NCBI GenBank assembly: GCA_964628515.1
Contig: CAZVNZ010000014.1
Span: forward strand, 1-64,000
Length of the DNA stretch: 64,000 nt
Direction of reading: 5' to 3'
From: CAZVNZ01 sp964628515
GTDB taxonomy: Bacteria > Bacillota > Clostridia > Christensenellales > Christensenellaceae
The notes beneath the pieces are model-generated. The model did no database searches. It worked only from the letters and a program-made list of their open reading frames with translations, and was not told where the DNA came from. Shown here piece by piece: positions 17,718 to 25,790 of the stretch. Position 1 is the stretch's first letter, and every line of letters starts with the position of its first letter. The position numbers and the translations under genes were made by a program.

Positions 17718-17741
17718 AAGCTCCCCCCAATTAATTTTACA

Positions 17742-17776
17742 GCAATAATTACAATATGTAAAGCAATAATAACAAT
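17742..17776 (+). promoter_or_regulatory. Tandem AraC-type operator, 21-bp period
   Basis: GCAATAATTACAAT (17742-17755) and GCAATAATAACAAT (17763-17776) match at 13 of 14 positions and start exactly 21 bp apart. The second copy abuts the -35 element of the uxaC promoter. Direct repeats at two helical turns next to -35 are what AraC-family activators bind. Confidence 0.75.
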
Positions 17777-17803
17777 TTATATTGTGATTATCTCTGATAT
17801 ACT
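17776..17803 (+). promoter_or_regulatory. Promoter of the glucuronate operon
   Basis: Weak -35 TTTATA (17776-17781), 16-bp spacer, good -10 TATACT (17798-17803). The poor -35 next to the direct repeats suggests activation by the divergent AraC protein. Confidence 0.55.
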
Positions 17804-17842
17804 CTTTAGTAATAATAAATTGCTTGGGTAGGGGGAAGCGCT

Positions 17843-19246
17843 TTGGCAGAGTTTTTAGATAAAGATTTTTTGCTCACAAATAGCACAGCACAAGAATTGT
17901 ATTTTAATCATGCCGCAAAAATGCCTATTGTGGACTATCATTCTCATATTAATCCTAAAGAAATTTTTGAAAACCGCAAGTTTGAAAATATAACACAATT
18001 ATGGTTAGAGGCAGACCACTACAAGTGGCGTTTAATGCGGATTAATGGGGTAGACGAAAGGTATATTACAGGTAGTGGGGCAGATAGGGACAAATTTAAT
18101 TTTTTTGTAAAAGCATTGGAAAGGGCGGTAGGCAATCCAATGTATCATTGGTGCCATTTGGAGCTTAAAAATTATTTTGGCTTTAGTGGGGTAATAAACA
18201 CAGAAAACGCAAATTACATTTGGGATTTATGCAAAGAAAAATTGCAAAGGGAAGAATTAAGTGTACAAGGTATAATAAAAAGCAGTAGTGTTAGATATTT
18301 GGCAACAACAGACGAATGTACTTCCCATTTAAAATGGCACAAAGAATTATACAAAAAGCCTTGCACCGCAAAAGTTTTGCCCACCTTCAGACCGGATAAA
18401 ATATTTAATATAGAAAATAAAGAATGGCTACATAACATTAAAGAGTTGGAAAAAGCCACCAATACAGATATAAACAGTTTAAAAAGTCTAAAAGAAGCCC
18501 TCTTAAAACGCATAGAGTATTTTAAAGAGGGTAATTGCGTATGTGCGGATCACGGTTTTGATGTAATGCCCTTTTATATAACGAGCGAAGAAAAAACAGA
18601 GCAGATTTTTCAAAAAGCGGTTACAAACAAAAAACTTTCGCAGGAAGAAACAAAGGCATTTAAAACAAATTTGCTCATTTTTTGCGCAGGGCAATATGCA
18701 ATTAATAATTGGGCAATGCAACTTCATTTTAGCTGTTCAAGAAATTCAAACACAAGGATGTACGAAAGTGTTGGCACAGATAGCGGTTTTGATTGTATCC
18801 ACACCGCAAACTCGGTTATGCCTCTAACCCAAATGCTAAATTTTTTGGAAAGAGAAAAGCAACTTCCAAGAACAATTATTTACAGCTTAAACCCTACGGA
18901 CAACACCCCACTAAACGTACTTGCCGGCGCTTTTTGCAGTAGCGACGGTGTGGGCAAAATTCAGCAGGGGGCGGCGTGGTGGTTTAACGACAGTAAACTA
19001 GGCATAACAGAGCAACTGCAAACGTTTGCATCCCTATACTTATTAGGCAATTTTATAGGGATGTTGACAGACTCAAGGTCTTTTTTAAGCTATTCGAGAC
19101 ACGAGTATTTCAGAAGAATTTTATGCAATATGCTAGGCAAACTAATAGAGGAGGGAGAATATCCTTATACAAAGAGCATAGGGCAAATGGTTGAGGATAT
19201 TTCTTATAATAATACAATTAAATATTTTAGGTTGGAGGAAAAATAA
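17843..19246 (+). CDS. uxaC: Glucuronate isomerase
   Basis: 467 residues, the usual size. It isomerises D-glucuronate to D-fructuronate (and galacturonate to tagaturonate), the first step of hexuronate breakdown. It belongs to the amidohydrolase-like superfamily; the metal-binding HSHINPKEI is near residue 32 and CADHGFDVMPF lies mid-protein. The start is TTG, with GGGGG at 17831-17835 as SD. The stop shares one base with the uxuA start, so translation is coupled. Confidence 0.95.
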   Translation: MAEFLDKDFLLTNSTAQELYFNHAAKMPIVDYHSHINPKEIFENRKFENITQLWLEADHYKWRLMRINGVDERYITGSGADRDKFNFFVKALERAVGNPMYHWCHLELKNYFGFSGVINTENANYIWDLCKEKLQREELSVQGIIKSSSVRYLATTDECTSHLKWHKELYKKPCTAKVLPTFRPDKIFNIENKEWLHNIKELEKATNTDINSLKSLKEALLKRIEYFKEGNCVCADHGFDVMPFYITSEEKTEQIFQKAVTNKKLSQEETKAFKTNLLIFCAGQYAINNWAMQLHFSCSRNSNTRMYESVGTDSGFDCIHTANSVMPLTQMLNFLEREKQLPRTIIYSLNPTDNTPLNVLAGAFCSSDGVGKIQQGAAWWFNDSKLGITEQLQTFASLYLLGNFIGMLTDSRSFLSYSRHEYFRRILCNMLGKLIEEGEYPYTKSIGQMVEDISYNNTIKYFRLEEK

Positions 19247-20301
19247 TGAAACTTGCATTTAGATGGTATAACAAAAAAGACCCCATACCTTTGGAATACA
19301 TAAGGCAGATACCCACAATGAACAGCATTGTTTCTGCGGTGTACGATGTGCCGGTTGGGGAAGTATGGACGGAGGAAAGCATTGCAGAGATTAAGGCAGA
19401 ATGCGAAAGCAACAATCTAATTTTTGATGTTGTAGAATCCATACCCGTAAGCGAGGACATAAAACTCGGAAGAGACAATCAAAAAAAGATTATTGCCAAC
19501 TACTGCGAAAATATTAAAAGATGCGCAAAACACGGAGTAAAGGTTATAACCTATAATTTTATGCCGGTGTTTGATTGGACGAGAACCCAAACGGACAAAC
19601 TTGCAAAAGACGGCTCTACAAGCCTTGTTTTGTATCAAAGCGATTTAAAAGATTTAGATCCAACCAAAGAGGATATTCATCTGCCCGGGTGGGATGCAAG
19701 TTATAACCAAAAGGAAGTACGCAGTTTAATTAAGGAATATACACAAATAGGAGAGGAGGGGCTGTGGCGTAATTTAGAAATATTTTTAAAGGAAGTAATA
19801 CCGATAGCGGAGCAATGCGGTGTAAGAATGGCGATTCATCCGGACGACCCTCCCTACTCTATATTAGGGTTGCCCCGAATAATTACTTGCGAGCAAAACA
19901 TAGACAGAATGTTAAACATTGTAGACAGCAAAGCAAATTGTCTTTGTTTTTGCGTAGGAAGTCTTGGAAGCACCAATACAAACGATGTTGTGGCAATGGC
20001 GGAAAAATACGCAAATAAGGATAAAATTGCGTTTGTGCATTTGCGCAATGTACTGTTGCTTGAGGATAATTCCTTTGAGGAGTGCGCCCACCCCTCCCCT
20101 TGCGGAAGCACGGATATGTATAAGGTGGTAAATGCCCTTGTTAAAAACGGGTTTGACGGCTACGTAAGGCCGGACCACGGCAGAATGATATGGGGAGAGA
20201 CGGGTATGGCAGGCTACGGCTTATACGATAGAGCTTTAGGGGCAACATACATAGTGGGCTTGTTTGAAAGTTGCCAAAAGCAATTAAAGGAGAGAGCATG
20301 A
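19246..20301 (+). CDS. uxuA: Mannonate dehydratase
   Basis: 351 residues, TIM-barrel UxuA family; dehydrates D-mannonate to 2-keto-3-deoxygluconate. The N-terminal MKLAFRWYNKKDPIPLEYIRQI and the metal and substrate region with MAIHPDDPP, CFCVGSLGS and FVHLRNV are characteristic. Firmicute UxuA proteins are about this length, shorter than the E. coli enzyme. Overlaps upstream and downstream genes by 1 and 4 nt. Confidence 0.95.
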   Translation: MKLAFRWYNKKDPIPLEYIRQIPTMNSIVSAVYDVPVGEVWTEESIAEIKAECESNNLIFDVVESIPVSEDIKLGRDNQKKIIANYCENIKRCAKHGVKVITYNFMPVFDWTRTQTDKLAKDGSTSLVLYQSDLKDLDPTKEDIHLPGWDASYNQKEVRSLIKEYTQIGEEGLWRNLEIFLKEVIPIAEQCGVRMAIHPDDPPYSILGLPRIITCEQNIDRMLNIVDSKANCLCFCVGSLGSTNTNDVVAMAEKYANKDKIAFVHLRNVLLLEDNSFEECAHPSPCGSTDMYKVVNALVKNGFDGYVRPDHGRMIWGETGMAGYGLYDRALGATYIVGLFESCQKQLKERA

Positions 20302-21149
20302 CAAAAAACTGTATAAACACAGATTTAACGGGAAAAATTGCGGTAGTAACAGGTGCAGGGGGAGTATTATGCTCTGCATTTGCAAAAGTGCTTGCAAGCG
20401 CAGGGGCAAAAGTAGCGCTACTGGATTTAAACGAAGCAAGCATTAAAAGCGCAGAAGAGGAAATCACAAAAGAAAAAGGTATTGCAAAAGCCTATGTATG
20501 CGATGTGTTAAACAAAGGTAATTGCAAAACAGTAGCACAAAGCATACAAAAGGAATGGGGGGACTGCCACATATTAATAAACGGCGCAGGGGGCAACCAC
20601 AAGAATGCAACCACTCAAAAGGAGTATTATTTTAATGGTGATGAAGATAGTGATGTAAAAACCTTTTTTGATTTGGATACACAGGGTGTGGATTTTGTTT
20701 TTCAGCTTAATTTTATGGGTACATTAATTCCCACACAAGTATTTGCAAAGCAAATGCTAAACCAAAAAGGTTGTTGCATTATAAATATATCCTCTATGAA
20801 CGCATTTACCCCTTTAACAAAAATACCGGCATACTCCGGCGCTAAATCCGCAATATCCAATTTTACAAAGTGGCTTGCGGTGCATTTTTCCAAGGTAGGT
20901 ATTAGAGTAAATGCCATAGCACCCGGATTTTTTTTAACAAAACAAAACGAAGAATTGCTTTTTAATAAAGATAAAACCCCAACACAAAGGACGGATAAAA
21001 TCCTTGCTGCCACCCCTATGGGAAGGCTTGGAGAGCCCAAAGAGTTAGAGGGCGCTTTACTTTTTTTGCTAAATAATGAGGCGGCAAGTTTTATTACCGG
21101 CATAGTTTTATGTGTAGATGGTGGATTTTCTGCGTACAGCGGTGTATAA
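20298..21149 (+). CDS. SDR oxidoreductase, probable fructuronate/mannonate reductase
   Basis: About 283 residues of the short-chain dehydrogenase family: NAD(P)-binding TGAGGVLCSAF near the N-terminus, NGAGGN, catalytic Ser in ISSMNAF and YSGAK. Its place between uxuA and the KDG kinase fills the missing step, reduction of D-fructuronate to D-mannonate. Many Firmicutes use an SDR here instead of the long-chain UxuB. ATG 20298 overlaps the uxuA stop by 4 nt and has GGAGAG upstream; an open frame to 20271 inside uxuA is unlikely to be used. Confidence 0.9.
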   Translation: MTKNCINTDLTGKIAVVTGAGGVLCSAFAKVLASAGAKVALLDLNEASIKSAEEEITKEKGIAKAYVCDVLNKGNCKTVAQSIQKEWGDCHILINGAGGNHKNATTQKEYYFNGDEDSDVKTFFDLDTQGVDFVFQLNFMGTLIPTQVFAKQMLNQKGCCIINISSMNAFTPLTKIPAYSGAKSAISNFTKWLAVHFSKVGIRVNAIAPGFFLTKQNEELLFNKDKTPTQRTDKILAATPMGRLGEPKELEGALLFLLNNEAASFITGIVLCVDGGFSAYSGV

Positions 21150-21161
21150 TAAGGAGAAAAA

Positions 21162-22181
21162 ATGAAAAAGACAGTAACTTTTGGCGAGATTATGTTAAGA
21201 TTAGCTCCAAACGGCTACAACAGGTTTTTTCAGGAAAACCAACTGCAAGCTACCTTTGGAGGAGGAGAGGCAAATGTGGCGGTAAGCATTGCAAACTATG
21301 GGTTAGACAGCCTATATATAACCAAACTGCCAAATAACGATATTGGACAAGGTGCGGTAAACTCCCTTAGATATTTTGGAGTAGATACCTCTAAAATTGT
21401 AAGAGGAGGGGAGAGGGTGGGCATATACTATTTAGAAAAAGGTGCGTCCCAAAGACCATCAAAAGTAATATACGACCGTGCGCACTCCGCTATTTCTACT
21501 GCAAACAGGGCTGATTTTGATTGGGATAGTATTTTTGAAGGCGCAAGCTGGTATCACTTTACGGGCATAACCCCCGCACTAAGCGATACTACCGCACAAA
21601 TTTGTTTAGACAGCTTAATGGTGGCTAAAAAGAAAAATATTAAAGTATCTTGCGATTTAAACTATCGTAAAAACTTATGGAGCAAGGCAAAAGCACACCA
21701 AACCATGAGTAAGCTAATGGAATATGTGGACGTGTGCATAGGAAACGAGGAGGATGCTTACGATGTTTTTGGCATAAGCGCATCAGGCACGGATGTAGAA
21801 AAGGGAAAGGTAAATAAAGATGGGTACGCAGAGGTTGCAGAAAAGCTAAAAAGCAAATATAATTTTGAGCAGGTTGCAATTACTTTAAGAACATCAATTT
21901 CCGCAAACGATAATTTGTGGGCGGGCATGCTATATTGCGACAAAGCGTATTTTTCTAAAGAGTATAATTTGCATATTGTAGACCGTGTGGGCGGAGGAGA
22001 CAGCTTTAGTGGAGGTCTCATTTATGCACTATGCAGTAATTACACCCCTAAAGACGCAATAGAGTTTGCCGTTGCGACTTCTGCACTAAAGCACTCTGTA
22101 GAAGGGGATTTTAACAGAGTATCCGTTAAGGAGGCAGAAAGCCTAATGAGAGGAAATGCCTCGGGCAGAGTGCAAAGATAA
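21162..22181 (+). CDS. kdgK: PfkB-family sugar kinase, probable 2-keto-3-deoxygluconate kinase
   Basis: 339 residues, ribokinase fold. GEIMLRLAP starts the sugar-binding lid and GGGDSFSGGLIYAL near the C-terminus holds the catalytic Asp and anion hole. At the end of the uxaC-uxuA-SDR operon it should phosphorylate 2-keto-3-deoxygluconate to KDPG. No KDPG aldolase gene is in this operon; the only one in the window is at 51.7 kb. SD AAGGAG 12 bp after the SDR gene. Confidence 0.92.
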   Translation: MKKTVTFGEIMLRLAPNGYNRFFQENQLQATFGGGEANVAVSIANYGLDSLYITKLPNNDIGQGAVNSLRYFGVDTSKIVRGGERVGIYYLEKGASQRPSKVIYDRAHSAISTANRADFDWDSIFEGASWYHFTGITPALSDTTAQICLDSLMVAKKKNIKVSCDLNYRKNLWSKAKAHQTMSKLMEYVDVCIGNEEDAYDVFGISASGTDVEKGKVNKDGYAEVAEKLKSKYNFEQVAITLRTSISANDNLWAGMLYCDKAYFSKEYNLHIVDRVGGGDSFSGGLIYALCSNYTPKDAIEFAVATSALKHSVEGDFNRVSVKEAESLMRGNASGRVQR

Positions 22182-22223
22182 CAATAAATTAATGGGGTTT
22201 AAGATAATAATAGGGTGATTTAT

Positions 22224-24527
22224 TTGAGGTTTCTTAAAAATATTAAGAACAAAAAACAAAAGTATTTTAAAACAATGTTTTGGCTTATGCTACTTGCAAT
22301 GAGCGTTATTTTGTATACCTTTGGAGCTTTTGCTTACGGTAATATCCAAAAAAAGACGACAGAATATATAGAAAACACGGACGCTATTACTTTAGAGCAG
22401 TTTAGAGTTAATTACTCCATGATGGACGATTCTTACAAGAGTATAACCTACGCCCTATCCGCTAACCCCAACATTGCTAAATTAATGTATTCTTCCGATG
22501 TTACGGATATTGAAGAAATAAATTTAATAAACGATATTACCAAAAAAATAGTAGATGTTTATCCCTTTGTACATTCTGTATTTATATATAATTTTGCAAG
22601 TAATAAAATATATTCCACAAAAAGCGGTATATACGGAACACAAGGGCAGGCAGAGCTTTTTTACGATAAATTAGAGGAAATTATGAATCTAACCTCCTAC
22701 CCAAACGAGCTACAAAACAACGGCAAGGGGGAGTATGTCTTTTCTTACGTTTTTAAGGATGATTTTAACAGCAATATGACATCCGGCGGTGCCCTTGTAG
22801 TTAATTTTTCTGTGGATTGGTTTGTGGATAATTTAAAATCTTTTGTAAACGCAACTCAGGCAGGTGCCCAAATATTGTTTTTAAATAATAATGTGCTGTA
22901 CGACTTAAAAAATAAAGAATTTGTGGAAAACGAGTTTTTGCAAAAGGATGTACTAAAGTATTTAAAGGATAAAAACACGGAAGGTTACGCCTTTAATATT
23001 TCCGAAATTGAGGGAGAAAAGTACGTTATTTCTTATATAAAGTTAGATGATGCCAACAGCTATATTATTAAATACGTAAAATATGATGATGCTTTTAAAG
23101 ATGCACTTTTTATAAAAAATATTTTTACCGTAATATCTGTTTTTGCAATACTTGTATGTGTGCTGGTAGCGTATTTTGTAAGCAAAAAACTGTATTCTCC
23201 CATTAGAGAATTAATGAGGCAGGTAAGCCAAAAAAACAATATAGAAGTTGTGGATTATGACGAATTTGCTCATTTAAAGCAGTATTTTGAAAAATTGCAA
23301 ACAAAAATAGAAAAATTTGAAACAAACGAAAGCTCCAATCAAAGAACGGTAAAAGAGTATTATTTGTACAGTATGTTACTTAACGAATCTGCAAATAACT
23401 ACCAAGAATATAAAAAGAAAAATCCGGACTACTGGCTATTTAGTGTTAAAGACCTTTCTTTAAATATACTAAAAATTAAAGCAGAGTATAAAGAAGTGGA
23501 GGAGAAAAACGAGCTTAAAGACAGTTTGCTTTATTTATTGTTGCAAAATGTTTCTTTTGAGCTTTTTTTGCTTGAAATGCAAAGCACTTATATAGATTCT
23601 TTGCAATTAAATTCAAGCGAGTTTTTAATAATGTTTAATGCAAAAGACCCTATGTATTTTGTAAAAAAACTTAAAGAAACGGTAGAAAATATGATAGATA
23701 CCACACTTTATTACAGTATAAGCGAAAGTATTTCGGATATTAGAGAAATATCCTTTCAATACAGTAAGATAACCAATAATTTACAGTACAGAATTTTAAA
23801 CAAAAACGAAGCAATAATTACCTATTATAAATATGAGAATAACGAAAACAACAACACGCTATCCTACGACGAAAAACAGGATAAAATCCTTGCAGACCAA
23901 GTAGCAAAAGGAAAAATTAGCGAGGCAAAAACCACATTGCAAATAATAATGAGCGAAATTGCAAGCCTAAGATACATAAACATTATGCCAAATTTATTTT
24001 TGCTAATGAGGAATGTGTATTCGGTAGTAGAAAATAACGGTGCAAATAAAACTAACGATGCGCTGATTTTGCTAAATACCTATTATAATAAAATATCTGT
24101 GGGCATATATGTAGACGAAATTTTAGAGCTTTTAATTAAAATGATTGAGCTTACGGAAAAAGACTCCTTCCTTTTGGAAAATCAAAAAATTGCGTTGCTT
24201 GTAAATGCGGCAAAAAATTATGTAAAAAACAATTTTGCGGATGTGGATTTGTACCAAGATAAAATTGCAGAAGTATTGGGAGTTTCGGGGCGTACCCTGT
24301 CTAAAAAATTTAAAGACCACACAAACATTGCCTTAAGCGCATATATTGTAAATGTTAAATTAGAAAAAGCGGCAGAGCTTTTGGTGGAAAACGAGCTTTC
24401 CATTTTAGAAGTGATGAAAAGAGTCGGCATAGAAAACGAATCTTATTTTTACAGGCTTTTTAAACAACATTTTAGTTTAACCCCAAAGGAATATGCAATG
24501 CTTAACAAGGCAAAAAAAGCAGATTGA
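22224..24527 (+). CDS. Membrane-bound AraC-family sensor-regulator (YtdP-like)
   Basis: About 767 residues: membrane helix at about 15-38, a large extracytoplasmic sensor of the Cache type (about 40-295), a second helix near 298-320, a cytosolic coiled linker, and a C-terminal AraC double helix-turn-helix (about 665-765). Such proteins regulate neighbouring LplABC/YtcQ-type oligosaccharide transporters in Bacillus and relatives, so control of the minus-strand ABC operon at 28.7-34.3 kb is likely. An in-frame GTG exists at 22215, but AGGGTGA there serves as SD for TTG 22224. It follows kdgK by about 40 bp and may be read through from it. Confidence 0.9.
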   Translation: MRFLKNIKNKKQKYFKTMFWLMLLAMSVILYTFGAFAYGNIQKKTTEYIENTDAITLEQFRVNYSMMDDSYKSITYALSANPNIAKLMYSSDVTDIEEINLINDITKKIVDVYPFVHSVFIYNFASNKIYSTKSGIYGTQGQAELFYDKLEEIMNLTSYPNELQNNGKGEYVFSYVFKDDFNSNMTSGGALVVNFSVDWFVDNLKSFVNATQAGAQILFLNNNVLYDLKNKEFVENEFLQKDVLKYLKDKNTEGYAFNISEIEGEKYVISYIKLDDANSYIIKYVKYDDAFKDALFIKNIFTVISVFAILVCVLVAYFVSKKLYSPIRELMRQVSQKNNIEVVDYDEFAHLKQYFEKLQTKIEKFETNESSNQRTVKEYYLYSMLLNESANNYQEYKKKNPDYWLFSVKDLSLNILKIKAEYKEVEEKNELKDSLLYLLLQNVSFELFLLEMQSTYIDSLQLNSSEFLIMFNAKDPMYFVKKLKETVENMIDTTLYYSISESISDIREISFQYSKITNNLQYRILNKNEAIITYYKYENNENNNTLSYDEKQDKILADQVAKGKISEAKTTLQIIMSEIASLRYINIMPNLFLLMRNVYSVVENNGANKTNDALILLNTYYNKISVGIYVDEILELLIKMIELTEKDSFLLENQKIALLVNAAKNYVKNNFADVDLYQDKIAEVLGVSGRTLSKKFKDHTNIALSAYIVNVKLEKAAELLVENELSILEVMKRVGIENESYFYRLFKQHFSLTPKEYAMLNKAKKAD

Positions 24528-24567
24528 TACGAAACTTGGTTTCCTTAAAATTATATTAATACAAACT

Positions 24568-24602
24568 AAAAATTCGCTATCCTAAATTTATAGCGGATTT
24601 TT
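24568..24602. terminator. Bidirectional terminator of converging genes
   Basis: AAAAATTCGCTAT and ATAGCGGATTTTT form a 13-bp stem (one G-T pair) around a 9-nt loop. It is T-rich on both sides, and the arm overlaps the MFS stop codon. It serves the AraC regulator from the left and the MFS gene from the right. Confidence 0.7.
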
Positions 24603-25737
24603 GGTTTTTTAGCATTATAACAAGAATAATACAAAGCAATAGTGTAATTAAAGACACTATACTACCGAAAACCACAACTGCAAATATACCTAAATATTGA
24701 GAAATTTGCCCTCCCACTAAATAGGATACTATGCCGGAAATACCCCCTTGTACAGCAAAATAAAGCATTGTTGCACTCATAAGCCGATTTTTAGGTATGG
24801 TGGCGTTAATAAGCCGTAAAGTACCTAATACAATAAATGCCATTGCAAAACCGCTTATGCCCTGAGACACAAGTAGTATTGCAATATCACTAATGGCAAA
24901 AAAAGCAATTATAGCCTTAGTAAGCATAGATAGAGAGGCAATTATAAACAGTTTGGATATGCTTATTTTAGATTTTACTACCAAAATATAAGCCACTGCC
25001 TCGGTAATTGCTCCTATTGCGGTATAAATGCCTACATGTAGCCCACTTCCCCCAAGTACCACTATTTGCAGAGACAAAAATGTAGACACAGAGGTTAAGG
25101 CTACAAAAAAACAAAAACAAATAACTACCGCAAGTAAGTATAGCTTGTTTTTGATTATCTCCAAAAAGAAGTTAAAAATTCCTGTTGAATGGACTTTTTC
25201 CACAGGCACATCATTAATGGTTAAAGAAGAAATTACGGATAAAGCCAAAAGCACAAGGGTAATATATGGAAGAAAATAGTAGTTTTCGTTTCCGTAAACT
25301 ATTCCGCAAAGTATTACTGCAAGCATGCAGGCAACCGCACCGAAAGCCTTAGAATAGGCAAAGAGTTTTGCCTCGTTGTCCGTTGAAATTCTGTTTATCC
25401 ACGAACTCGAAACATTAGGCAGAGGAGAAAATGCAAAACCAACTATTCCAATCATAAAGGCGGTTAGCAGATAGTTGTCCATAATAAAAGTGCAAACAAA
25501 AACCCCAAACATACTTAAAACGCACATAATTATAAAGGATTTTTTTACGCTTAAATGTCTGTCGTTAATAAAACCTATAACAAATTGATTAATAGTAGTG
25601 GTAGCGGCGGAAATTGCAAGGAGTATGCCAATCCACTCGTTAGAAAACCCGTTTTTGCTTAAATATACAGGCACAAACCCAAAATATGCACCGTAAGCCG
25701 CCGTTATTATAATTTGCAAGGTAATAATTTTTATCAT
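24577..25737 (-). CDS. MFS transporter
   Basis: 386 residues, about 12 membrane helices, major facilitator superfamily of the MFS_1-like/HcaT type. The loop between helices 2 and 3 reads GFINDRHLSVKKS, the family's conserved basic motif in a degenerate form. No substrate can be read. It stands between the uronate operon with its AraC neighbour and the GH2/ABC operon, and the uronate operon has no other transporter, so a uronate or short oligosaccharide is plausible. Separated from GH2 by 53 bp on the same strand, so it may be the last gene of that operon. Confidence 0.82.
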   Translation of the reverse strand: MIKIITLQIIITAAYGAYFGFVPVYLSKNGFSNEWIGILLAISAATTTINQFVIGFINDRHLSVKKSFIIMCVLSMFGVFVCTFIMDNYLLTAFMIGIVGFAFSPLPNVSSSWINRISTDNEAKLFAYSKAFGAVACMLAVILCGIVYGNENYYFLPYITLVLLALSVISSLTINDVPVEKVHSTGIFNFFLEIIKNKLYLLAVVICFCFFVALTSVSTFLSLQIVVLGGSGLHVGIYTAIGAITEAVAYILVVKSKISISKLFIIASLSMLTKAIIAFFAISDIAILLVSQGISGFAMAFIVLGTLRLINATIPKNRLMSATMLYFAVQGGISGIVSYLVGGQISQYLGIFAVVVFGSIVSLITLLLCIILVIMLKNQKSAINLG

Positions 25738-25790
25738 ATACTGTATTTCCTAATATCTGAATATTTTTTAATTTTGTGCGCTATTATTAC

